DNA of 64,000 nt from Microcebus murinus. Its lineage: Eukaryota; Chordata; Mammalia; Primates; Cheirogaleidae. Shown here piece by piece: positions 11,011 to 22,812 of this stretch. Both the position numbers and the translations under genes were made by a program. The notes below the pieces were generated by a model. That model was not told the origin of the DNA and made no database searches. It saw nothing but the letters and a program-made list of their open reading frames with translations. How positions within the stretch are numbered: position 1 is the first letter of the stretch; every line of letters starts with the position of its first letter. The DNA lies in NCBI RefSeq assembly GCF_040939455.1, contig NC_134117.1, forward strand, positions 26,901,501 to 26,965,500, given 5' to 3'.

Positions 11011-12542
11011 TATAACATTTCTAAAAGAAAAGGTAGGATAAATCTGTATGACCTTGGAATTGGCAAAAAGTTTTCAGATATAATATCAAAAGTATGATTA
11101 TAAAAGGAAAATTGATAAATTCTACTTTATCAAAATTTTAAAACATTTTCTCTGTGAATGACCCTGTAAAGAGAATGAAAAAGTGAAGTCACAGACTGGG
11201 AGTGAATATTTTAAAATCACAAATCTGATAAAGTATTTGTGTCCAGAACATATAAAAAAGTCTTAAAGTTAGAAAAAATTAGAAAATAACCATGTAAAAA
11301 TAAGAAAGAGATATGAACAGATACTTTAGCAAAAAGGATATATGGATGAAAAATAAGTATATGAAAATATGTTCAACATCACTATCATTAGAGAAATGGA
11401 AATTAAAACCACAAATGAAATACCACTAAAAATCGACCAGAAGTCTCACAAACAAACAACACTGACAATACTAAGTGCTTTTGAGGATGTGGAGCAACTG
11501 GCACTCTTATACAATGCTAGTATGAATGTAAAATAGCTACTCTGTAAAAGAGTCTGGCAGTTTTCTATAAGCTAAACATATACTTACCATATGATCCTGT
11601 AGTCTTACTCCTAGGAACTTACCCAAGTTAATTGAAAACTAAGATTCACAGGAAAACATGTATGTGCATGTTTAAAGAAGCTTTATTCATTGTCAAAAAC
11701 TGGAACTAACCTAGATTTCCTAAAGTGGGTGAATGGGTAAACAAATTGTGGTATAACCATTCAATGGAATATTATTCAGCAATACAAAAGAATTAATTAT
11801 TGATTCACAATACCATTGGTGATTCCTAAATGCATTTTGCTAAGTGAAAGAAGCTATACCTCAAAGTCTACATACTGCATGATCCCACTGTTAAGACATT
11901 CTGGAAAAGACAAAGCTATAGAAAAAAATAAACAAAAATGAAAAACAACAGATCAGTGTTTGCTAGGATGAGAGTGGAGGGAGGGATTGAAAATGAAGGG
12001 GTAGCATGAGGGAAATTTTTTTGGTGACCATACTGTTTTGTATGGTCTAGTGGATACTTGGTCCTGTGCAATCGTCAAAACCCATAGAATTGTATACCAC
12101 AGAGTGAATTTTACTGTCTTTAAATAAAAGAAAAATCAATCAAGATGTTGGGGGAACCAAAGGTTGCCAGCAGATTTGACAAATGAATCTAAATGTATTG
12201 CAGTGAATAGCACAACCACACTGATGTCTTGGAGAAGAAAGGAACTGAGTAAATTTATTTTGAATGGACACTGTAAGCCTATAGAAAAAAGAACTGTACA
12301 AAAACACTATACTGTAGTTGGTAAATATGTTTCTCAAAGGAGGGTGGGTTAGCGATTCTGAAACTACTTTGCATTATACTACTGTTGAACAAATAAGCAA
12401 ATATATGGTAGTTGATGAGAACCAGGCTTCTTACTGTCAGAGAAAGAAATTACAAATAAACAAATGGGAATGCTAGAATTTTCCCCTTTAGGGCTATATT
12501 GGAGTTGGAAGTATTGGTATGAACTAATGTATTATTTTCCTT

Positions 12543-12598
12543 TTAATAGATATACAGATAAATAGATACAGAGATAAATACAGATATGTGTGTATACA
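12543..12598. repeat. AGATA-rich low-complexity stretch
   Basis: Imperfect GATA/ATACAGATA-type repeats inside old L1-derived sequence. Confidence 0.6.
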
Positions 12599-13684
12599 TC
12601 AGTTAGTAAAGATATGCCATTCCTAGCTCTGTCTACTTGAGAGGGCCTAGAAGTGGTGATACCTCAGTAGCAATGAGTACATATCGTACCCCGATCTTAA
12701 TTTCTAAATACCATTTTCCAACAAAAACCAGGGCTCCTTAGAGAAGTGAATGATTCCAGGATGGGGCAAGAAAAAAACAAGATGATTCTGGGATATTTGT
12801 GGTGCCAGAAAGTAAGGAAGTGTTTAAAAAACAAAAGATAAGGACATATTAAAAGGTCACAGAAGCTGACTGAAAGAGCTCTCAATAGCTAACGCTGGAA
12901 TAATTTGTGCAAATAAATAAATATTACTTAAAGAGTAAAATAATATTCATAAATGCATTTAAATATACAGTGATTGAATAGATAAATGGGAAAGAAACAA
13001 CTCTTCCTTATAGAAGAATTCCAATTAATAAATGTAGGAGGAATGAGAAAAATAGAAAATCACTGTTAGAACACAAGAGTAATAATAGTCATGGGCAAGA
13101 TCCACTGATGAATGCTAAAATTAGTGGGTAAAAGTTCATAGAAAAATGCAGTATTTTATAGCTTCAATGTATCTCCTACAAAATATTCATTAATTACAAA
13201 GGCAAAATAGTAACTTCACAGTGGAGAAATCTATCAGAACTCATCTTAACCGAGGGATCAATAACATTATTGATTATCACAGAATACCTCTGTGATATCC
13301 TTCTGCAAAATCCATAATTTATTCCAACTATGAAAAAAACTTGAGTCAATTGAAATTGAGGGACATTCTACCTGAAATTGATGAATATCTGACCAGTACT
13401 CTTTAAAAGCGCCAAGGTCATGAAGACAAGGAAAGACTGAAAGACTGTCACAGTTCAGAGAAGACTAAGGAGACAAGGAAACGAATGCAATGTGGGATCC
13501 TGGATTAGGTTCTGGAGTACTAGGTAGGGTACTAGTAGAAAAACAGGTGAACTCTAAATAAAGTCTGTAATTAATAGTATGTATATCAATGTTTTTTTCT
13601 TGGTTTTGATAATTGTGCCTTGGTTGTATAAAATATAATTAAAAATGTAAACTAATATTATATGATTTTTATGCATATGATGAA

Positions 13685-13738
13685 AGCACATACATATACA
13701 TATATACACATATACATACATACAGATATATAAGCATA
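13685..13738. repeat. CATA/TACA-rich simple repeat
   Basis: Imperfect ACATATACATAT units that lie between two old L1 3'-UTR-like segments. Confidence 0.7.
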
Positions 13739-13739
13739 T

Positions 13740-13985
13740 TACTTTCAGGATTTAGGATGGTGGTTATCTTTCTGAGAGGGTGGTAGGAGAATTTATTGCA
13801 GAGAGGTAAGCAGAGGACTTTAAGTATTTCTGAGCTACTTTATTTCTTTAAATAAATCTGAAACAAATATGGCAAAATGTTAGGAAAGAATAGAGTTGAG
13901 TATGAGGATGCATGGGTGTGGGTGGGTATTCTTTATATAATACATTTCTTTGTTTGAAACATTTTATAATGAAAACATAAAAATG
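13740..13985 (+). mobile_element. Old L1 3'-UTR fragment, sense
   Basis: GGATGGTGGTTATCTTTCTGAGAGGG, then CAAATATGGCAAAATGTTAGG and an AAACATTTTATAATGAAAAC end, match the style of an L1M 3' terminus. It may be a different element from the one ending near 13660. Confidence 0.55.
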
Positions 13986-14585
13986 AAGGATTTTTCAGAA
14001 GATGGTATGCTGAATGCCTTGGATTTCCATGATCTGGATTCATGGAAGTTGTATTGGACCATTTTATTTATTCAGATATGAGGTAAATAGTATTAAGTGG
14101 AATTTGAAGAGGACAACACTAAGAGACATTTTGAAGTCAAAGTGGATAAACTTAGTGACCTGAAGGGATAGGGAAAGAAAGAGAAATAAAAGATGACTGG
14201 GGGGTCAGAGATTAGAAGACTAGGGAAATTAAAGGACAAGTTGTTTGGAGGGGGAAAACGTAGGTAATGAGAACTTTGGCTTGGGCCTATTAGGATTTTG
14301 GCACAGAGGCTCTTCTAGAGTCTGTGAACCTCTTTTAAGGGTCTACTTTAAGTAATAATCAGCATCTTTCTTTTCCCACTATTGTTATAGTGGCTGTATT
14401 GAAGCCAGGAGGGAAGTCTTATCCTCTGTCAGTTTGTGTGAGGGGAGCCAAAGCATTCTTTCAGGTCTGCACCTCATTCTTCTTGATCTAGCACTGCAAT
14501 AGCAGCACACAAAATTATACCAGAGTTGTAATGTCTACTCTCATATAATCTACAGAAAAAATGGAAAGACTGTGTGATTCATATC
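13986..14585. other. No gene seen
   Basis: Unassigned single-copy-looking sequence. No exon or named repeat recognised. Confidence 0.45.
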
Positions 14586-16165
14586 TTAATTTTAAATATA
14601 TATAATTTAAGTATCATAAAATGTGCCCATTATAAGAATATAGTTCAATTATTTCTACAAAATGTGTAGAATTTTGCAATCATCATTACAATCCAATTTT
14701 AGAATATTCTCATGCCTGTTTACAATCAATGCTGCTCCTATCCCAGCCTTAGAAGACCACTGATATGCTTTCTATGTCTATCAATTTGCCTTTTCCAGAA
14801 ATTTTACAAAAATGGAGCCATACAATACATGGTCTTTTTGTCTTTGGTTTCTTTCACTAGGTCCAATGTTGTTGAGGTTATTGACATCTGGAATTTATCA
14901 GTAATTTGTTTCTTTTGATTGCTGAATAGTATTCCATTGTATGGATCTACCACATTTTGTTTATCCATTTATTAACTGAAAGACATTTCCAGTTTAGGCT
15001 ATTATACATAATGCCTCTATAAACATTCATGTACAAATTTTTATGTGGACATATGCTTTCATTTCTTTTGGGTAGGTTCTTAGGACTGGATATATTGGGT
15101 TGTAGAGTAAATTTATGTTTATTTTATTACTCAGCTGCTAAAGTGTTTTCAAAGTGACTGTACCATTTTACATTCCCACCAGCAGTGTATGAGGGCTTTT
15201 GATTTTCTACATCCTCGGTGGCACTTGGTATTGTCAGTTTTATGGATTATAGCCATTCTAGTGGGTATGTAGTAGTACCTCATTGTGGTTTTAGTTTGTA
15301 TTTTTCTAATGACTAATGATATTGTGCATCTATCCACGTGCTTATTAGCCATTGTATATCTTCTTTGGTGAAATATCTAGTTATATTGTCCATTTTTAAA
15401 TTGGGTTGCTTGTCTTTTTATTAAATTGTAAAACTTTTATATATTTTATTATATATACTATTTTAAAATATTTTCTCATGGGAAGGTCACTTGAGCTCAG
15501 AAGTTTAAGGTCACAGTGAGCTATGATCAAGCCATTGCACTCCAGCTGGGTGGCAGAACAAGATTCTGCCTGTATAAAACAGTTTTTTTCCTCAGTTGGT
15601 GGCTTGTCTTTTGATTTTCTTAGTGATATCTTTTAAAGAGCAAACACTTTTACTTTGATGAAGTTTAGTTTATTATTTTTTTCTATTATGAAATGTACTT
15701 TTGTTTCCATAATTAAGAAATTTTTGCTTAGCATACGGATACAAATATTTATCTCCTATATTTTCTTCTAGAACATTTATGGCTTTGGATCTTATATTTA
15801 GCTCTGTGATCCATTTTTGAGTTGATTTTTAGAATAGGGTATAAGGTAAAGGTCTAAAATCTTTCAAAAATATTTTGCAATAATTTTAGACTTATAAAAA
15901 TTTGCAAAAATAGTACAGTAAGTTCACTATACTATAGGCCTTATTTGTATGTCATTAATTTTTACAAGCACTCTTTTCTTCTATGTTTGTAAATGTATAT
16001 AGTTCTATGAAATTTTATTACATATATGAATTTGTACAACCAATAGAACAATCAGAACGCAGAACTGTTACACGGCACAATGGCACCTCCCTCACACTAC
16101 CCCTGTATAATCTATTCTCTATCACCATAATTTTGTCATTTTAAAAATGTTATATAAGTGGAATC
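14586..16165 (-). mobile_element. Ancient L1ME-type, 3' UTR and ORF2 end, antisense
   Basis: Plus-strand text runs through the characteristic L1ME order: a 3' UTR (CCACTGATATGCTTTCTATG), TTGCTGAATAGTATTCCATTG, CATTTTACATTCCCACCAGCAG, CATTGTGGTTTTAGTTTG and ATGATCCATTTTTGAGTTG-like sequence. The minus-strand frame at 15149-15352 retains ORF2-like residues (MANKHVDRCTISLVIRKIQ). The part 15850-16165 looks like another L1ME 3' UTR, so two elements may be adjacent. An Alu piece sits at 15478. Confidence 0.75.
15478..15577 (+). mobile_element. Alu right-monomer fragment, sense
   Basis: GGTCACTTGAGCTCAGAAGTTT through GCCATTGCACTCCAGCTGGG to AAGATTCTGCCTGTATAAAA. No long A tail and no clear TSD. 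It is diverged, so it is an old copy inside the L1ME. Confidence 0.8.
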
Positions 16166-16431
16166 ATATAATATATGAAATTTCCTTCCTCTACCCCAGC
16201 CCTGACTTTGCTAATCTGTGTCTTCTTTCTTTGTCAATATAGTACAAGTTTTTTAGATTTTGTTAATCTTTTAAAGAATCACTATTTTGTTTCATTGATT
16301 TTTGTATTGTTTCTGTTTTCTTGTTCATTTATTTACATTATGATCTTTATTAGTTTCTTCCATTGCTTGCTTTGTGTTTAATTTTAATTTTTTTTCATTT
16401 TTTTAGTTTATAAGTGGGAACTTAGATTTTT

Positions 16432-16776
<345 letters not shown>

Positions 16777-16891
16777 TAGATTTTTGATTGATTAAATTGG
16801 TTATTGCTTTCAGAACTTTCTTCTTTTTTGACATAGGTATATAAAGCTATAAATTTCTCTCTAAGCACTGTTTAAGCTGTGTCCCATGATT

Positions 16892-17181
16892 TTTTATTCT
16901 TTTTGAGACAGGATCTGACTTTGTCACCCAAAATGGAGTGGTATGATCATAGCTCACTATAACCCTGAACTTCTGGGCTTAAGCAATCCTTTTGCTTCAG
17001 TCTATCAAGTAGCTGGGACTACAGGCATGTGCCAGCATGCTTGGCTAATTTTTTTATTTTTTGTAGAGACAGAGTCTCACTATGTTTCTCAGGTTGGTCC
17101 CTACCTCCTGGCCTCAAACTATCTTCCTGCCTTGGCCTCCCAAAGTGCTAGGATTACATGCCTGAGCCACGGTGCATGGCA
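16892..17181 (-). mobile_element. Older Alu (AluJ-like), antisense
   Basis: Dimeric Alu without the TTGGCCAATTAA block and with many diverged positions. It lies between L1M segments. The flanks CCCATGATTTTT and ACCATGAATTTC form only a weak target duplication. Confidence 0.88.
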
Positions 17182-18109
17182 CCATGAATTTCTTTAAACT
17201 CAATTTGACAATTTCTGTCTTTTGATTAGAGTGTTTAGTCTATTCACATTTAATGTGATTATTAATATGGTTGAATTTATATCTGTTGTTTTGTTATTTT
17301 CTGTAATTTGTTCACTGCTTTCTTTCCGTTGAACAAATTAGTTAGATTTTTTTGTTTACTCAGTTAATTACTCTATTGATTTTCATACTATATTATTTTG
17401 AGTTATTTTCTTAGTGGTTGCTTCAGGGAATACACTATGCATCTGAATTATTGCAGTTGAATTCAGGTTACTACTAACTTAATATTTATAATTTATAGCA
17501 ACTTTACTCAAATATAACTCCTTTTAAAAATCTGTTCTATTGTGCTAACTCTGTTCTATATGTTACATTTATATATGGCATATTTTCTTTCTTATATAAT
17601 CTTATGTGTTTTAAAGAAATTAGGAGTATAAAACAAAAGTGGTTTTTTGATATTTACCTACATATTTACCATTTCTAATGTATTTCATTTTTTACTGTGT
17701 ATTTGAGTTGTTACCTGGTATCATTTCCTTTCAGCCTGAAGGAACTTCCTTTCATCTTTCTTGCACTGCAGATCTACTAGCAACAAATTCTCTCAGTCTT
17801 TTTTTTATTTGTTTGTTTAAATGGCAGTGACTTTATTTTGCCTTCATCTTTGAATGACAGTTTTGCTGGATATAGAATTCTTGGTTGTCAGAATTTTTTC
17901 CTTTTAGCACTTTGAATATGCCATTCTTCTGTTTTCCGGTCTCCATTGTTTCAAATTGGAAGTCAGCCATTAATTGTATTGCTGGTCCTCCTTATGAGTT
18001 TTTTTTCTCTCTGCTTTTAAGATTTTCTTTTTGTCTTGAACTTTCAGCAGTTTTACTATAATGTGTCTAGCTGTGGATCTTTTTGTAATGATCCTACTTG
18101 TGGTTTATT

Positions 18110-18627
18110 TTATTTTTTTTTTTTTTAATTATTTTTTTTTATTTTGGCATATTATGGGGGTACAGATTTTAAGGTTTCAATAAATGCCCATTTCCCCCCC
18201 CCCCAAAAGTCTGAGTCTCCATCATGACCATCCCCCAGATGGTGCACATCTCACTCACTATGTATGTATATACCCGCCCCCCTCCCCCCTCCCACCTGCC
18301 CAATACCCTATTACTGTAGCACCTATGTGTCCACTTAGGTGCTACTCAGTTAATACCAGTTTGCTGGAGAATATATCTGGTGCTTGTTTTTCCATTCTTG
18401 GGATACTTCACTTAGTAGTATGGGTTCCAGCTCTAACCAGGAAAATATAAGGTGTGCTATATCACCATTGCTTCTTAGAGCTGAATAGTACTCCATGGTG
18501 TACATATACCACATTTTATTAATCCATTCTTTGATTGATGGGCACTTGGGCTGTTTCCACAGCCTTGCAATTATGAATTGTGCTGCTATAAACATTCGAG
18601 TGCAGGTGTCTTTTTTGTAGAGTGTCA
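18110..18627 (-). mobile_element. Young 5'-truncated L1, antisense
   Basis: T tail, then a 3' UTR nearly identical to the one at 8214-8460, then the end of ORF2 (minus-strand residues [20 protein letters not shown]). TSD CTACTTGTGGTTTATT at 18094-18109 and 18628-18643. It is inserted in the ancient L1M/HAL1. Confidence 0.95.
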
Positions 18628-19818
18628 CTACTTGTGGTTTATTGTACTTCTTGAATCTGTAAAGTAATGATTTTCATAAAATTTGGGATACTTTTGGTCA
18701 TTATTTCTTCAAATAAATTCTGCCCTTTCTCTCTTTCTTTTCTCCTCATATGGGGAGAGGGTGACAGGACTCCTGTTATGCATTTCAGATTGCTTCATAT
18801 TGCCCCATAACTTTCAGAGGCTCTGCTCATTTTTCCTTGATCTTTTTTCTCTCTGTTTTTTCAGGTTAGGTCATTTCTATTTCTCTATCTTTGAGTTCTC
18901 TGATTCTTTTTCCCGCTCTCTCAAATCTTCTATTAAGCCCATCTAGTGCATTTTTCATTTTAGTTCCTCTACTTTTCAACTATAGATTATCCATTTGGTT
19001 CTTTTTAAAATAGAAGTTTCTATGTATTTATTTCAGTCCCATATTTATTGATTGCCAATTTTTCTTTAATTATCCAAACATGGCTTCTTTTAATTTTCAA
19101 AACAATATGTATAATATCTTCTTTGAAGTCTTTTCCTGCTGGATCCGCACAGAGTTAGTTCTGTTGACTGCTTTATTTCTAAAGTGTGGGTTACACTTTC
19201 CTATTTTATGCATGGCTTGTAATGTTTTGTTGTAAACTGGACATTTTAGTTATATCATAGCCAATCTGCAATCTTTTTTCCCCCATGAGAAAATTTTTTG
19301 GTAAATTATTTGGACGTAATCCTTTTTTTCTGTGCTGCAACTGATATTTCTTTACAGTTTTTTAAAAATTTTTGTTTTTATTTTTTATCTTGACTTCCTA
19401 GGGTTTGCCTCTGAGTCTGCATAGCTTAGTGATCAGCCAATAATTGTTCAGAGGTTATATTTTGAATGTGTAAGTCTTCCCTTTCTGCTCATGGATTTCT
19501 GTGTGGATTGATAAACATATTTGGTTTTGTGGCAATATTTAAGTCTTCTTCACTTTTTCCTTTCCTCCTGGCCTCTTAGGTCCTGTGTTTGTTTGTAGCC
19601 TCCTAGTTAGCCAGTTATATGTAAAGAACTCAACCTATATTGGGTCTCCCTTGCATGTGTACATAGCCTGCTAGTCAGCCAGGGCTGTGTGGGAAGCTTA
19701 TATAACTCATTTTATCTCTCTCTAAGTGCCAGAATCTCCTTATTGAAATATTTGGCTGATCTGCCAGTCTGTTGATTGTCCTAGTGAGAGCTGCAACCTT
19801 AGGCTAGCACAACTGTGG

Positions 19819-19898
19819 TTTATTAACTGGTAAATTCATGGAAAAGATGTGGAAGAAGTTTACTAACTGGTAAATTTATGGAAAAGATGTGGAAGAAA
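19819..19898. repeat. Tandem duplication, 2 x 40 bp
   Basis: Two adjacent 40-bp units (19819-19858, 19859-19898), each containing AACTGGTAAATT and ATGGAAAAGATGTGGAAGAA, differ at about three positions. Confidence 0.92.
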
Positions 19899-20569
19899 GA
19901 ATAAAGAAAAAAATGCAAATACTTCCATACTTACATGTCCAGAAGTAATTATATTCAATAACTTGATTCTAGGGTATCAACTCTGATGCAAGATGCTCTC
20001 TTCCTAGTTGGCTTCCATAGGGTATAACATTGGGTCTTTGGCATCCATGAACCATATACCAGGGCAAAGATCCGAGGGGAGATGGCAGAGAAGTATGAGT
20101 AGCTTGATATTTGGACTCAAGTTTGGAACTTTGGTTTGGAGCTTTGATTACACAACAATAAAGAATATCAGCAATAGGGGAAGAGCTAGCAGGAGGAGAG
20201 TAGAGGTTTAATGATCATCCAGGCCATCAACTTCTGAGTTTGGTAGACCAGGAAAAGAAAACAAGGCATAGGAAATTAAATTTTATTCTATAGTTTTGTG
20301 ATTATTTGGTAAATTAGTTAAATTCATACCTAAGTCTTTTGGTTTTGAGTTTTTATTCTTTCTATTATGCCTGGTAAAGACACAAGAAAAGCACACGTTT
20401 TTGTAGAGCCATAAAATTGTTCAGCCAAAAATGACCTCAAAGAATAATGATATCCTTCAATAATGAATTTCTGATATAAGTATAATCTGATGTCATTATT
20501 AGCAACCCCTAAATCAGCCAGCACCTGTATGCCTGATATGTTTATATCACTGTGATAAGTTCATTACAA
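19899..20569. other. No gene seen
   Basis: Unassigned sequence. The open frames at 20008-20211 (+) and 20330-20524 (-) show no domain or splice evidence. Confidence 0.45.
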
Positions 20570-21050
20570 ATAAGTTATTAGTATTTTCATTTTAAAAAAT
20601 TAGGGGCTGGGCATGGTGGCTCATACATGTAATCCTAGCATTTTGGGAGGCGGAGGTGGGAGGATCACTGGAGGTCAGGAGTTTGAGACCCGTCTGAGCA
20701 ACAGGCAAGACACTCCCCACCTCACCATCTGTACAAAAAATAATAAAAAAAATTAGCTGGATGTGGTGGTGAGCAGCCTGTAGTCCCAGCCTCTTGGGAG
20801 GCTGAGGCAGGAGGATTATTGGAGCCCAGGAATTTGAGGTAGTAGTGAACTATGATCATACCACTGTACCCTATCCGGGTGACAAAGTGAGACCCTATTT
20901 AAAAAAAAATTAGGAAAGACATTGAAAGATTTAGTGATTTGTCCAAGAGCTCCCTGATAGTATAATATTTATAATAATAGAGCTGGGATCCAAACTTTTA
21001 TCTGTTTGAATTCAAAACCTGTGCCTTTAATTATCCCGTTATAATGCCTC
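20570..21050 (+). mobile_element. MIR SINE, split by an Alu
   Basis: The flanks of the Alu at 20605 together read as a plus-strand MIR. Upstream is TATTTTCATTTTAAAAAATTAGG. Downstream are GATTTGTCCAAGAGCTCCCTG and GAGCTGGGATCCAAACTTTT, equivalent to the conserved MIR 'cttgcccaaggtcac...gagctgggattcgaac' region. Confidence 0.75.
20605..20908 (+). mobile_element. Older Alu (AluJ-like), sense
   Basis: GGCTGGGCATGGTGGCTCA to a short A tail, diverged and without the TTGGCCAATTAA block. AAAAAATTAGG-type flanks on both sides suggest the TSD. Confidence 0.9.
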
Positions 21051-21079
21051 ACATAATGTGAGTGAAAGTACCTAACTCT

Positions 21080-22170
21080 GTGCCTGTCAGGTTTTAATAC
21101 CATATTGGAATCATTTTATTGTGCCTGTGTCACTCATTCTCTACTTAAATATCTCTAGGCATGGGAAAATCACTCCTTCATCAAGTAGCCCTTTTCCTCA
21201 TCTGACAGCTTCTGGTGTTAACAAAGTTTTCTCATGTGGAACTGAGCAGCATGTTTCTGCTTTGGGCACTTCCATAATGTTTGGCTTTCTGGATTTACAC
21301 AGAATAAGTCAGCTATCTCTACTGTATGAAAGCAAGGTATCTTTGGCTTTTCCTTGGCCAGGCTCTCAATTTTTTTTCCCAGCTAGTTTAAAAGATCAAA
21401 ATTACTTTCCATCTTTGTACTTTTCTTTGCATGCACGCCAGATTATTAGTATCCTTTTAAGACTATTACAGCTGAAAATATAGTATCATAAGTAGGATAC
21501 TAGTAAAAATAATTATAATTACTGCTTATTAAACTCTTATTATATTATATGCATAGTGCAAAGTCCTTTATGTATCTTTACAACAACAGTAGTTGAAGAA
21601 ATTTAGACTTAGAGTGGTGTTTCATCTGTCACTTCTACAACTAATAAGTGACCACTCAGATAGAATTTGAACTGGGGTCTGCTTGACTCCAAACTCTTCC
21701 CTATGCTGCACTTGACTGGCTTGGAATGCAGTGCGGCTATGTCACTTCCTGTACTCTGGATGTTCTGGTTCTATTAATTTAGACTAAGATTGCATTAATC
21801 TTTTTGGCAGCAGTATCATAGCACTGACTTATATTAAGCTTGTATTCAACTAAAACCAACAAACCTTAATAAGATCTTAAATATACGAGTTTCTGTTGGT
21901 TAGGCCTTCCCATTTTATGTAATCAATTTTCAGTATAAATGTAGGACTTCATGTTCACGTTTTCACTTTCCATTTTGGGGATTTCAGCCTAACTTTGTAG
22001 ATTGCCAAGATAATTTTGATTTTTTAGTCTGTCATCTATGATATTAACTCTTCCTCCAGATAGATATATGACCATATGTATCTTTGATAAACGTCCTTGC
22101 TTTGTGTTTATCTAGTCATTGATACAATTTCAAACAGATTAGAGGTGGAGAATAAAGAATCAATAGAGCA
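21080..22170. other. Possible L3/CR1 remnants with an intervening MIR
   Basis: Segments around 21170-21260 and 22030-22150 (for example GTGTTTATCTAGTCATTGATAC) weakly resemble ancient CR1/L3 LINE sequence. I cannot confirm this by eye. The 120-residue open frame at 21121-21483 has no recognisable domain and no splice support. Confidence 0.3.
21495..21720 (+). mobile_element. MIR SINE, sense
   Basis: Reads as a MIR from its start (TGCTTATTAAACTCTTATTATATT... TGCATAGTGCAAAGTCCTTTATGTAT) through the core (ACTCAGATAGAATTTGAACTGG) to CTCTTCCCTATGCTGCAC. Confidence 0.8.
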
Positions 22171-22659
22171 TATCTATTTTTTCCCCAAATATTTTGAAAT
22201 GTACTTTTCTAAAGTTTAGGACATATGTTTGGCCATGTTCACAGTTTTCTTTTCTTACTGTTATTAATATAAAGATAATATGGTCACTTTATTTCAAGGT
22301 TCTGGTTGGAATGATGTCAAGGATATCAGTTATAATTGTTGTTTCCGCTGCATTCTGAGCATTCAGAGCAAATGCTCTAACATTTATTAGACAGGAAATA
22401 GAGAGTTTAGTAGATGTTCTACTCATCTACATTGACTCCTATCAGAAGATATCATAATAATTGAAATTCTCCTTCACTCTTTATGGCATGCTTTGGTACA
22501 AGTTTTATAATCTTTTCTGTGAAAACATCATCCATATTTCTTTTCCATATATTCAGTATGGTATACCACTGTAACAGTATAATTGTTTTTATTTTTAGTT
22601 ACTCCCTTTCATTGTTTAATGTAATTCTACTATTAAGCTTCTGAGTTTCCATATAGGAC

Positions 22660-22812
22660 TAACTTCTGGCAAGAGTGCCGGACTTGGTTTTGAAACTACC
22701 TGGACTTGAGGACTGACCAGGCTATATGAACTTGTGCAAGTCACTTACACTTTGTTAACCTCAGTTTCCTTATATATAAGATAGGGGTAATAATATTATT
22801 GTTTATCATTTA
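22660..22812 (-). mobile_element. MIR SINE, antisense
   Basis: GAACTTGTGCAAGTCACTTACAC, then AACCTCAGTTTCCTTATATATAAG and a GGGGTAATAATATTATTG stretch give the standard antisense MIR order. Confidence 0.85.

Larger units (their letters stand above)
9961..13660 (+). mobile_element. Ancient L1 (L1M/L1ME-type), ORF2 and 3' UTR, broken
   Basis: Starts near ATCATCTCAATAGATGCAGAG, which encodes the SIDAEKAFD motif of L1 reverse transcriptase. This motif normally lies upstream of the segment seen at 8050, so it is a second fragment or an internal rearrangement. ORF2 remnants run to about 11960 (TTCAATGGAATATTATTCAGC). They are followed by old L1 3'-UTR sequence, including the AATGCAATGTGGGATCCTGG and TTTTGATAATTGTGCCTTGG segments near 13480-13620. 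A (CA)n at 10325-10351 and an Alu at 10727 lie inside. It is heavily mutated, and parts may come from more than one element. Confidence 0.7.

Noticed and set aside
21121..21483. 120-residue plus-strand open frame
   Set aside because: No domain, no splice sites and no start context of note. It lies in sequence with weak old-LINE texture, so chance is the better reading.
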